Shown: piece after piece, positions 1 to 7,485 of the stretch
How positions within the stretch are numbered: the stretch's first letter is position 1
Layout of the letters: each line of letters opens with the position of its first letter
From: Granulicella sp.
GTDB taxonomy: Bacteria; Acidobacteriota; Terriglobia; Terriglobales; Acidobacteriaceae
Assembly: GCA_003138795.1 (NCBI GenBank)
Contig: PLHC01000059.1
Span: 1 to 41,819 of the forward strand
Direction of reading: 5' to 3'
Length of the DNA stretch: 41,819 nt
Made by a program: the position numbers and the translations under genes
The notes under the pieces: model-generated
What the model saw: only the letters and a program-made list of their open reading frames with translations
Database searches by the model: none
Told to the model about the DNA's origin: nothing

Positions 1-67
1 TTGTTGTGCTGGGACGATCCGGCAATCATAAACATGATCAGCCTAGTCGTTGCAGTTGTCTAGTTGG

Positions 68-97
68 GTCCTGCGCGGACGGCGGGGGCTTCGCGTG
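68..97. repeat. Interspersed repeat, copy 1
   Basis: A 30-base G-rich block that begins GTCCTGCGCGGACGG and ends CTTCGCGTG. It recurs at 443-473 with one extra G in the G-run. The two copies flank the small glycine-rich gene at 233-439. Apart from this copy I see no gene or RNA in bases 1-232. Confidence 0.75.
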
Positions 98-232
98 TTG
101 GCGGTGGGGTGCGTGGGTGGCGCGGAGGAGGTGGGTGGTTGTCTGGGTGGGGTGGTGGTCGCGAGCCTGCGGCATTGTGCATCTGAATAGGAGATGCGAG
201 GTGGGCGAATGAGGCTTATGGATGGAGTTGAT

Positions 233-439
233 ATGAAGAATGCGGCCAAAACGGTAGCGGTGGTGGGGGCGTGGGCGGTGGGTGCGAGCATGGTTTCGGG
301 ATGCGTCGCGGGTGGGTATTCGGGGATGGGCGGAGGCGGGATGAGCGGAGGGTATATGGGCGGAGGGTATATGTGGCCGGGTGGGGTGGTGCTTTTGCTG
401 GTGGTGGTGCTGGTGGTGGTACTGCTTCGGCGACGCTAG
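233..439 (+). CDS. Small glycine-rich lipoprotein-like membrane protein
   Basis: This 68-residue protein is not recognised as a named family. The N-terminus is basic and then hydrophobic and runs into VSGC at about residues 21-24, which looks like a lipobox. The middle is Gly/Met/Tyr-rich with tandem GGGYM-like repeats. The C-terminus is a run of Leu and Val (about residues 49-65) closed by three Arg, so it could be anchored at both ends or be a miniature C-terminal sorting signal. The start at 233 is preferred over the upstream 194 because GGAG lies 5 bases before it and the signal sequence then begins at the first residue. It sits between two copies of the same repeat. The function is unknown. 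Confidence 0.6.
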   Translation: MKNAAKTVAVVGAWAVGASMVSGCVAGGYSGMGGGGMSGGYMGGGYMWPGGVVLLLVVVLVVVLLRRR

Positions 440-442
440 GTC

Positions 443-473
443 GTCCTGCGCGGACGGCGGGGGGCTTCGCGTG
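443..473. repeat. Interspersed repeat, copy 2
   Basis: Second copy of the block at 68-97, identical except for one more G in the G-run. It lies in the gap between the stop of the small glycine-rich gene and the end of the opposing asnS gene. Confidence 0.75.
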
Positions 474-506
474 GTGGGGGTGGGGGTATTGGTGACGTGG
501 AGGAGC

Positions 507-2030
507 TTACGGATAAATGCGGTTTAGGGTTCTGGGGAAGGGGATGGTTTCGCGGACGTGTTCTAGGCCGCAGATCCAGGCTACGCAGCGCTCGATGCCC
601 ATGCCGAAGCCGGAGTGGGGGACGCTGCCGTATTTGCGGAGGTCCAGGTACCACTGGAAGGCTGCGAGGGGGAGGTTGTGCTGCTCGATGCGGGATTTTA
701 AGAGGTCGTAGTCGTCTACGCGCTGCGAGCCGCCGATGATTTCGCCGTAGCCTTCGGGGGCCAGGACGTCGACGCAGAGAGCCTTGGTGGGGTCGAGGGG
801 GTCGGGCTGCATGTAGAAGGCCTTGACCGCGGCGGGGTAGCGGTGGACCATGACGGGCTTGTCGAATTGAGAGCTGATATAGGTCTCGTCGGGGGAGCCG
901 AAGTCGTCGCCGTAGGTGTGGGCGGTTTCGATGAGGCCGCGGGCGTGGGCGTCGACGAGCATGGCGTGGGCTTCGTCGTAGGTGAGGCGCGGGAACCCAC
1001 TTCGTGGGGATTTACCGCCTTCGGCGTGGCCCGCTGAGGAAGTGGTGGTGGGGGCGGGCGTGGTTGAAAGGGGCGCGGCGGTAGGGGTGATGTCAGCACC
1101 CTCGGGGCCCTTCGACTCCGCTGCGCTGCGCTCAGGATGACAGGCTTCAGCGGTAGAGGTTGGGGCGATGACGGCTTCTAGTTTGGTGATGTCTTTGCCG
1201 ATGAGCTTGAGGTCGGCGCGGTGGGTCTCGAGGACGCGCGAGACGATGTGCGTGAGGAAGGACTCGGCGAGCGACATGAGGCCGTCGAGGTCGAGATAGG
1301 TGACCTCGGGCTCGATCATCCAGAACTCGGTGAGGTGGCGGCGGGTCTTGGATTTTTCGGCGCGGAAGGTGGGGCCGAAGCTGTAGACTTTGCCGAGAGC
1401 CAGGGCGGTGGCTTCGATGTAGAGCTGGCCGGATTGCGTGAGGTAGGCCTTGTCGTCGCCGAAGTAGTCCATCTCGAAGAGCTCTGAAGTCCCCTCACAC
1501 GCATTGGGAGTCAAGATGGGGGGATCGGTGCGGAAGAAGCCGTTGGTGTCGAAGTACTCGGCGGCCGCGCGCTGGATGGTGGCGCGGACGCGGAGGATGG
1601 CCGACTGGCGCGGAGTGCGGATCCAGAGGTGGCGGTGCTCCATGAGGAAGTCGACGCCGGCTTCCTTGAGCTGGATGGGGAAGGGGGTTTCGTCGGGGAT
1701 GCGCTGGGTGATGGAGATGTCGTCGACGTCGAGCTCGAAGCCGGAGGGGGCGCGGGAGTCGGCGCGGACGCGGCCGGTGACGACGAGGGAGGACTCGAGG
1801 GTGAGGGTCTTGAGGGTCTCGAATACGCGCTCGGGGACGGCGGCTTTGGGGACGATGCCCTGGATGGTTCCGGTGCCGTCGCGGAAGGTGGGGAAGAGCA
1901 GCTTGCCGGAGGAGCGGAGGTTGTAGAGCCAGCCGCGCAGGGTGATGGATTGGCCTTCGTGCTGGCCGATTTCGGCGATGGTGGTGACGGGAGCGGCGGG
2001 CGTGGCTGGTGGCGTGGCTGGAGTCGACAT
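507..2030 (-). CDS. asnS: Asparaginyl-tRNA synthetase with inserted low-complexity segment
   Basis: Charges tRNA-Asn with asparagine in the cytoplasm. The N-terminal OB-fold anticodon-binding domain spans about residues 14-115 ([16 protein letters not shown]). The class II core follows, with motif 2 at about 222-241 ([11 protein letters not shown]) and motif 3 at about 474-490 ([12 protein letters not shown]). At 507 residues it is longer than the roughly 430-465 usual for the family. The excess is a Pro/Ala/Thr/Ser-rich stretch at about residues 290-346, just before the FPRLTYDEA segment. The DNA of that stretch carries two palindromic repeat elements (see separate entries). The frame stays open and all catalytic motifs are present, so the enzyme is probably functional. 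It is followed on the other strand by the M3 peptidase gene. Confidence 0.95.
   Translation of the reverse strand: MSTPATPPATPAAPVTTIAEIGQHEGQSITLRGWLYNLRSSGKLLFPTFRDGTGTIQGIVPKAAVPERVFETLKTLTLESSLVVTGRVRADSRAPSGFELDVDDISITQRIPDETPFPIQLKEAGVDFLMEHRHLWIRTPRQSAILRVRATIQRAAAEYFDTNGFFRTDPPILTPNACEGTSELFEMDYFGDDKAYLTQSGQLYIEATALALGKVYSFGPTFRAEKSKTRRHLTEFWMIEPEVTYLDLDGLMSLAESFLTHIVSRVLETHRADLKLIGKDITKLEAVIAPTSTAEACHPERSAAESKGPEGADITPTAAPLSTTPAPTTTSSAGHAEGGKSPRSGFPRLTYDEAHAMLVDAHARGLIETAHTYGDDFGSPDETYISSQFDKPVMVHRYPAAVKAFYMQPDPLDPTKALCVDVLAPEGYGEIIGGSQRVDDYDLLKSRIEQHNLPLAAFQWYLDLRKYGSVPHSGFGMGIERCVAWICGLEHVRETIPFPRTLNRIYP
990..1035. repeat. Palindromic element inside asnS (a)
   Basis: The block contains two adjacent mini-hairpins, CCCAC-TTC-GTGGG and CGCC-TTC-GGCG. 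It encodes the end of the extra segment in AsnRS ([13 protein letters not shown]). It looks like an intergenic interspersed element that has landed in a coding frame. Confidence 0.55.
1101..1145. repeat. Palindromic element inside asnS (b)
   Basis: Read on the minus strand it contains TGTCATCCTGAGCGCAGCG followed by GCGGAGTCGAAGGGCCC. I recognise this from memory as an interspersed element common in acidobacterial genomes. Here it is translated as [15 protein letters not shown] within the extra segment of AsnRS. Confidence 0.6.
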
Positions 2031-2109
2031 GAGGACTCCAGTTTACGCGGGCGGGGTTGTCTTGCGGCGCTCGCGTGGCGTAGCGTCGGAGGGATAGGAG
2101 CAACGACGG

Positions 2110-4299
2110 ATGATGGCAGCGGATAAGGGTCTGGGGAGGATGTGCGGCTTGGTGAAGACAGGGGCGATGGTTGGGGCGTTGGCGGTGAGTGTGAGTGGCG
2201 TGGCTGGCGCGCAGGGTGGGGCATCGAGCGATGGGTTGGCGTTTGGGCCGGCGAATCCGTTCTATGCGGCGAGTGCGCTGCCGTTCCAGGCTCCGCCGTT
2301 CGACAAGATCAAGGACGCGGATTACCAGCCGGCGATCGAGGCGGGGATTGCGCAACAGCTCGCGGAGACGGAGGCGATCGCGAATAATCCGGCGGCGCCA
2401 ACGTTTGAGAACACCCTGGTTGCGATGGAGAGGTCGGGGCAGTTGCTGACCCGCGTCACGCTGGTGTTCGAGGGGATTACGCAGGCGAATACAAATCCGA
2501 CGCTGCAGAAGGTGCAGGAGATTGTGACGCCGAAGCTGACGGCGTTGCAGGATGCGATTTATCTGAACAGCAAGCTGTTTGCGCGCGTGCAGACGCTGTA
2601 TGACGAGCGGTCGACGCTGGGATTGGATGCGGAGTCGCTGCGCTTGCTGGAGTACGACTACCAGGAGTTTGTGAAGGGCGGGGCGAAGCTCAACGACGCG
2701 GACAAGACGAAGCTGAAGAAGCTGAACGAAGAGGAGGCCGTGCTGTCGAATGCGTTTACCAACAAGCTGCTGGCAGGGACGAAGGCGGCGGCGTACAGCA
2801 CGACAGACAAGGCGACGCTGGCGGGGTTGAGCGAAGCGCAGATGGAGGCGGCTACGCTGGCGGCGAAGGAGCGTGGGCAGCAGGGCTATGTGATTCCGCT
2901 GCAGAATACGACACAGCAGCCGGATCTGACGTTCCTGAGCGATCGCGCGGCGCGGAAGGCGATGTTTGAGGACTCGTGCACGCGGACCGAGCGCGGTGGC
3001 GATAACGATACGCGGGCGACGATTGCGCGGGTGGCGCAGGTGAGGGCGGAGAAGGCGCAGTTGTTGGGTTTCCCGAACTATGCGGCGTGGACGCTGCAGG
3101 ACCAGATGGCGAAGACTCCGGAGACGGCGCTGAAGTTTATGGATGCGCTGGTGGCTCCGGCGACGGCGAAGGCTCGGGGTGAGGGTGATGAGATTCAGGC
3201 GCTGATTGGTTCACAGAAGGGCGGATTCAAGCTGCAGCCATGGGATTGGAATTTCTACTCGGAGCAGGTGCGCAAGGCGAAGTATGACCTGGATGAAGCG
3301 CAGGTGAAGCCGTACTTCGAGTTGAATCGCGTGCTGCAGGATGGGGTGTTTTATGCGGCGCACGAGCTGTATGGAATCAGCTTCAAGGAGCGCAAGGATA
3401 TTCCGGTGTATGAGCCGGATGTGCGGGTGTTCGAGGTGTTCGATGTCGATGGCAAGCCGCTGGCGCTGGCTTACTTCGACTACTTCAAGCGCGATAACAA
3501 GGATGGCGGCGCGTGGATGAGCGAGTTTGTCGGGCAGTCGAAGCTGCTGGGCAGGCTGCCGGTGATCTACAACGTGGCGAACTTCCAGAAGCCTGCTCCG
3601 GGGCAGCCAACGCTGATCAGTTTCGACGATGTGACGACGATGTTCCATGAGTTTGGGCATGGGCTGCATGGGATCTTTGCGGACACGGAGTATTCGAGCT
3701 TGTCGGGGCCGAATGTGCCGCGGGATTTTGTGGAGTTTCCGTCGCAGTTCAATGAGCACTGGGCGAGCTATCCGCAGGTGTTCAATCATTTTGCGCGGCA
3801 CTACAAGACGGGTGAGCCGATGCCCGCGGAGTTGGTGGCGAAGATCAAGAAGGCGGCGAAGTTCAACCAGGGATACAAGGTGACCGAGGCTCTGGCGGCC
3901 GCGCAGTTGGATATGCAGTGGCATACGCTTCCGGCGAATGCACCGCTGCAGGATGTCGACGTGTTTGAGAAGGAAGCGCTGGCGAAGACGAAGCTGGATC
4001 TGGCAGCGGTGCCGCCGCGGTATCGGTCGAGCTACTTTCTGCACATCTGGGCGAATGGGTATGCGGCGGGATACTACGCGTACTCGTGGAGCGAGATGCT
4101 GGATGATGACGCGTACCAGTGGTTCGAGGACCATGGCGGGCTGACGCGGGCGAATGGCGATCGGTTGCGGAAGATGGTGTTGTCGCGCGGTAATACAGAG
4201 GATTTGCAGAAGATGTATTCGGCGTGGCTGGGCGCGGAGCCGACGACGGGGCCGATGCTGAAGCACTTAGGACTGGTGGAGGATCGGTCGGAGAAGTAG
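2110..4299 (+). CDS. dcp: M3 family zinc metallopeptidase (peptidyl-dipeptidase Dcp-like), exported
   Basis: A zinc dipeptidyl carboxypeptidase/oligopeptidase of family M3. The zinc motif HEFGH is at residues 513-517, and a downstream glutamate in VEFPSQ at about 542 is the expected third ligand. The C-terminal FLHIWANGYAAGYYAYSWSEM block (about 642-662) is typical of the Dcp branch. Unlike cytoplasmic E. coli Dcp, it starts with a signal peptide (hydrophobic segment about residues 14-34, ending VAGAQ), so a periplasmic role in degrading short peptides is inferred. The length of 729 residues is normal once the signal is included. ATG codons at 2110 and 2113 are both possible starts. It converges with ggt across a palindromic repeat. 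Confidence 0.93.
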   Translation: MMAADKGLGRMCGLVKTGAMVGALAVSVSGVAGAQGGASSDGLAFGPANPFYAASALPFQAPPFDKIKDADYQPAIEAGIAQQLAETEAIANNPAAPTFENTLVAMERSGQLLTRVTLVFEGITQANTNPTLQKVQEIVTPKLTALQDAIYLNSKLFARVQTLYDERSTLGLDAESLRLLEYDYQEFVKGGAKLNDADKTKLKKLNEEEAVLSNAFTNKLLAGTKAAAYSTTDKATLAGLSEAQMEAATLAAKERGQQGYVIPLQNTTQQPDLTFLSDRAARKAMFEDSCTRTERGGDNDTRATIARVAQVRAEKAQLLGFPNYAAWTLQDQMAKTPETALKFMDALVAPATAKARGEGDEIQALIGSQKGGFKLQPWDWNFYSEQVRKAKYDLDEAQVKPYFELNRVLQDGVFYAAHELYGISFKERKDIPVYEPDVRVFEVFDVDGKPLALAYFDYFKRDNKDGGAWMSEFVGQSKLLGRLPVIYNVANFQKPAPGQPTLISFDDVTTMFHEFGHGLHGIFADTEYSSLSGPNVPRDFVEFPSQFNEHWASYPQVFNHFARHYKTGEPMPAELVAKIKKAAKFNQGYKVTEALAAAQLDMQWHTLPANAPLQDVDVFEKEALAKTKLDLAAVPPRYRSSYFLHIWANGYAAGYYAYSWSEMLDDDAYQWFEDHGGLTRANGDRLRKMVLSRGNTEDLQKMYSAWLGAEPTTGPMLKHLGLVEDRSEK

Positions 4300-4339
4300 C
4301 GACAGTGGAGGGTGGGATGCGAGTTGTGATGCGCCTGCG

Positions 4340-4385
4340 AACCCCACCCATGACGATGAAGATGTCATGAATGGGGCACCCGGAT
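4340..4385. repeat. Palindromic GGGGCACCC-type repeat between convergent genes
   Basis: AACCCCACCC is followed by the inverted pair CATGAC (4349-4354) and GTCATG (4364-4369), then ATGGGGCACCCGGAT. The same frame of AACCC..., a central dyad and GGGCACCCGGAT recurs at 16689-16742. GGGGCACCC also appears near 23298 and 29268. It could act as a bidirectional terminator for dcp and ggt, but there is no T-tract. Confidence 0.6.
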
Positions 4386-4416
4386 TCCTGTAGGTGGCCA
4401 ACCGCAAGGATGGTCG

Positions 4417-6282
4417 TTAGTAGCCGGCGGCTTTGCCGAAGGTGTGGCGTTTGTCCTGGCCGCCGGTGAGTTGGCCGTGCTTTTCTCCGGGAGGGACGAG
4501 GGGGTCGACTTCGATTAGTTCGTTGTCGCCCCAGGTGCCGGGACTCTTTTCGTCGAACTCGGACTGACGCTGGGTGATGTAGCCGGTGGCCTTGAGGGCG
4601 TCGATGGTGGGGATGGGGAAGGCCTTTTCGAATTGCAGGACGTCGGGGAGGTATTGGTGGTGGAAGCGGGGGGCGTCGGCGGCGGCCTGGATGTCGAGGC
4701 CGTTGTCGACGATGCTGATGAGGTCGTTGGCGACGGTGGTCATGATGGTCGAGCCGCCGGGGGAGCCGAGGACCAGGCGTAGTTTGCCGGGGGTGGTGGC
4801 GCCGTGTTTGCCGACGATGGGTGGTTCGCTGACGATGGTGGGCGTCATGCAGGAGAGTGGGCGCTTGCCGGGAGCGATGGCGTTGGCAGGGCCTTGAATG
4901 AGGCCGAAGGCGTTGGGAACGCCCTGCTTGGAGGCGAAGTCGTCCATCTCGTCGTTGAGGAGGAAGCCGAGGGGCGAGACGGTGATGCCGGAGCCGAAGC
5001 CGAAGTTGAGGGTATAGGTGCTGGAGACGGCGTTGCCGTCGGCGTCGACGACGGAGAAGTGGGTGGTCTGGTTGGATTCGTGGGGTGCGGGGTCGCCCTT
5101 GGGGGGCTCGGGCAGGAAGCCGGCGGGGCGGACGAGGGTGGCGGAGGGGCTGGGCGCGATGGGGTCGATGGTTTTGCGCCAGGCGGCGGCGTAGGCGGGC
5201 GAGGCCAGCTGGGCGAGAGGCATGGTGTTGAAGTCGGGGTCGCCGAGGTAGTCGCCGCGATCCATGTAGGCGCGGCGGAAGGCCTCGGTGATGATGTGGA
5301 TCTGTGCGGGCGAGCGGTCTGGACCTAGCCTGGGGAGGTCGTAGCCGCTGAGGATGTTGAGGATTTCGATGAGGGCGATGCCGCCGGAGCTGGGTGGGGG
5401 CGAGGTGAGGACCTCGAGGCCGCGGTAGGTGCCGATGAGCGGGGCGCGCTCCTTGACCTGGTAGGCGGCGAGATCCTGGGCGGTGATGAGGCCGTGGTGG
5501 GCGGACTCGAAGGCGGCGATCTGGGCCGCGAGTTTGCCGCGGTAGAAGTCGGAGGGGTCGGCGGCGATGCGGACGAGCGTGTCGGCGAGTTCAGGTTGCT
5601 TGAAGGTGTCGCCGGGTTTGTAGAGGTCGCCGTCGCGCTGGAAGATGCGGCGCGAGGTGGGGAACTGGGTGAGGAGTGGGGAGTGGAGGGCGCGGGCTTC
5701 GTCGGCGGTGAGGACGTAGCCGTCGCGGGCGAGGCGGATGGCGGGCTGCATGACGCGGGCGAGACTGAGGCGGCCGTAGTGCTGCTCGGCGTAGGTGAGG
5801 CCGGCGACGGTGCCGGGGACGCCCGAGGCCCTGGAGCCGACGGTGGAGAGCTTGGGGATGACGTTGCCCTGGGCGTCGAGGTACATGTCGGCGCTGGCGG
5901 CGGCGGGGGCCTTCTCGCGGTAGTCCAGGAAGGTGGGCTGGCTGTGGCCGAGGGCGGCTTGTCCCATGCCGCGGGCACCGCCGGGGCGGATGAGCATGAA
6001 GCCGCCACCGCCGATATTGCCGGCGGCAGGGAAGACGACGGCGAGGGCGAAACCGACGGCTACGGCTGCGTCGACGGCATTGCCGCCGGCACGGAGGATT
6101 TCGACGCCGGCGTCGGTGGCGTCGTGGTGGATGCTGACGACCATGGCGTGGTCGGTGCGGACGGGTGGGATGGGGGGCAGTGGCGCGGGCTGGGTTTGCG
6201 TGCCCGATTGGGCCGTGGCCGTGAGAGTCGCCATCGTTATAGCCATTGTGGCGACAAGGCTACGGCGCAGAGAGTTCTTCAT
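4417..6282 (-). CDS. ggt: Gamma-glutamyltransferase, periplasmic
   Basis: An N-terminal nucleophile hydrolase that cleaves gamma-glutamyl bonds of glutathione and similar peptides. The signal peptide covers about residues 1-25 (ending TATAQ). The family landmarks GGNAVDAAVA (about 67-76) and GNIGGGGFML (about 88-97) are present. The autoprocessing site is TTHFSVVD, with the catalytic Thr at about 406. SSTYTLNFGFGSG and the conserved SPGGSTI near the C-terminus are also present. The length of 621 residues is slightly over the usual 560-590. It is transcribed alone, divergently from the Hsp20 gene across a 365-base gap. Confidence 0.95.
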   Translation of the reverse strand: MKNSLRRSLVATMAITMATLTATAQSGTQTQPAPLPPIPPVRTDHAMVVSIHHDATDAGVEILRAGGNAVDAAVAVGFALAVVFPAAGNIGGGGFMLIRPGGARGMGQAALGHSQPTFLDYREKAPAAASADMYLDAQGNVIPKLSTVGSRASGVPGTVAGLTYAEQHYGRLSLARVMQPAIRLARDGYVLTADEARALHSPLLTQFPTSRRIFQRDGDLYKPGDTFKQPELADTLVRIAADPSDFYRGKLAAQIAAFESAHHGLITAQDLAAYQVKERAPLIGTYRGLEVLTSPPPSSGGIALIEILNILSGYDLPRLGPDRSPAQIHIITEAFRRAYMDRGDYLGDPDFNTMPLAQLASPAYAAAWRKTIDPIAPSPSATLVRPAGFLPEPPKGDPAPHESNQTTHFSVVDADGNAVSSTYTLNFGFGSGITVSPLGFLLNDEMDDFASKQGVPNAFGLIQGPANAIAPGKRPLSCMTPTIVSEPPIVGKHGATTPGKLRLVLGSPGGSTIMTTVANDLISIVDNGLDIQAAADAPRFHHQYLPDVLQFEKAFPIPTIDALKATGYITQRQSEFDEKSPGTWGDNELIEVDPLVPPGEKHGQLTGGQDKRHTFGKAAGY

Positions 6283-6647
6283 TGATCACTCCAGGTGCTC
6301 CGCAGGGTGCATCCGCGTACGGGGTGTTCCTACGTTATACGAGGTGCGAAAACTTTCGAAACGAATGACGTTGTCAGGGCCAGGGGGTTGGTGGTGGCAA
6401 TGCTGGTGAACCCGGGATGAGATTCTGGCGCAGGAGAAGAACCGACCTGCAATTTGGTGCACAGCAGGCGGGATGGCCCTGAATCGTTGATCCCCGCCGC
6501 CATATTTTTTGACCATAAATTATGAGTGAGTTTCTATCATGTTATATGCAACCACCACGCGTCATGTTTGCATCCAAGTGGATGTGGATTGGTAAAGATG
6601 GTTCCAGGTCCACGAGATTTCTCTATGAGAATAAAGGAGATAGAGCG
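6283..6647. other. Divergent intergenic region ggt / Hsp20
   Basis: This stretch holds the upstream regions of ggt (minus) and the Hsp20 gene (plus). For ggt, TATAAC on the minus strand at 6339-6334 could be a -10 box, but no good -35 is seen. Towards Hsp20 it becomes AT-richer. No CIRCE element (TTAGCACTC-N9-GAGTGCTAA) and no coding sequence were found. An in-frame extension of the Hsp20 frame back to 6522 exists but lacks family similarity. Confidence 0.5.
6509..6537 (+). promoter_or_regulatory. Tentative promoter for Hsp20
   Basis: TTGACC (6509-6514), 17 bases, then TTCTAT (6532-6537). The -35 is good and the -10 is poor. The position is about 110 bases before the start codon. No alternative heat-shock promoter consensus was recognised. 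Confidence 0.3.
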
Positions 6648-7148
6648 ATGTCATTGACTAGATTTGTACCGTTTCGTGGATTGAATGATGTGGCAATACT
6701 ACAGAATCGGCTTAACTCGATCTTTCAGGATTTTGCACGGCCTGATGAAGCTACAGAGATGCTGATGGAAGGGAACTTTGTGCCGGCAGTCGATGTGTAT
6801 GAGGATGCAGAGAAGTTGGTGCTGAAGTTCGAGGTTCCGGGAATCCGGCGCGAGGATCTGGATATTCAAGTTGAAGGTCGCACGCTGACGGTGAAGGGCG
6901 AGCGTAAGTTCGAGAAGGAAGAGAAGGAAGAGAACTTCCACCGTATTGAGCGCCGCTATGGCTGCTTTGTGCGCAGCTTCACGCTGCCTGCGATGGTGAA
7001 CCCTGAGAAGGTAGAGGCGACGAGCGCGGAGGGAGTGTTGACCATCTCGATGGCGAAGAAACCAGAGGCCCAGCCGAAGCAGATCCAGGTGCAGGTTGCA
7101 CCGGCTGCGGCGGAGCATAAGCAGGTAGAGGCGAAGGCGAAGGCCTAA
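6648..7148 (+). CDS. Hsp20 / alpha-crystallin small heat-shock protein
   Basis: An ATP-independent holdase that binds unfolding proteins and passes them to disaggregases. The alpha-crystallin domain lies at about residues 44-135: FVPAVDVYEDAEKLVLKFEVPGI is followed by LTVKGERKFE, the RRYGCFVRSFTLP block and GVLTI. An Ala/Lys/Gln-rich tail follows. The start at 6648 is chosen because AAGGAGA precedes it by 7 bases and the N-terminal arm then has normal size; the protein is 166 residues. A strong terminator follows at 7206. The ClpB gene comes next, and the two products would act in sequence on aggregates. Confidence 0.93.
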   Translation: MSLTRFVPFRGLNDVAILQNRLNSIFQDFARPDEATEMLMEGNFVPAVDVYEDAEKLVLKFEVPGIRREDLDIQVEGRTLTVKGERKFEKEEKEENFHRIERRYGCFVRSFTLPAMVNPEKVEATSAEGVLTISMAKKPEAQPKQIQVQVAPAAAEHKQVEAKAKA

Positions 7149-7485
7149 GGTAGATCCTCTCCCCTTCAGCAAACTCAGGGTCAGGATGATCGTTCAGTTT
7201 GAGATTGGGGCGGGTCCGGGTTGATGTCGGACCTGCCCCATTTTCTTGCGAGCGAGCGGGGTGGCCCGGCTGCGGCAGAGAAGAGTGAGGACGATGACGA
7301 TATGGGGGTTCGCGGAATTTGGGTGGACGGCTTCAGGGCGGTGCGATCGAAGGCGTTTTTACCCATTGACGGGGGTGCGGGGGTTGCTGGTTGTGAAGAT
7401 GGAGTCGTCGTAGGGGTATAGGATTTTTGGAAGTTGGGATGAAGATTGCTTGTGATTTGCGAATGCCGGTAATGAGGAGATAGCG
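7149..7485. other. Intergenic region Hsp20 / clpB
   Basis: It carries the Hsp20 terminator (7206-7245) and then about 240 G-rich bases leading to clpB. TTGACG at 7367-7372 could be a -35, but I see no convincing -10 at the right distance. There is no CIRCE element and no coding signal. Confidence 0.5.
7206..7245 (+). terminator. Strong intrinsic terminator after Hsp20
   Basis: A 13-position stem (TGGGGCGGGTCCG pairing with CGGACCTGCCCCA, one G-T pair) has a 9-base loop and is followed by TTTTCTT. It separates the Hsp20 gene from clpB, so clpB needs its own promoter. Confidence 0.88.

Noticed and set aside
3211-4266. 351-codon frame antisense to the M3 peptidase gene
   Set aside because: Arg/His/Leu-rich shadow of a gene with an intact HEFGH zinc motif.
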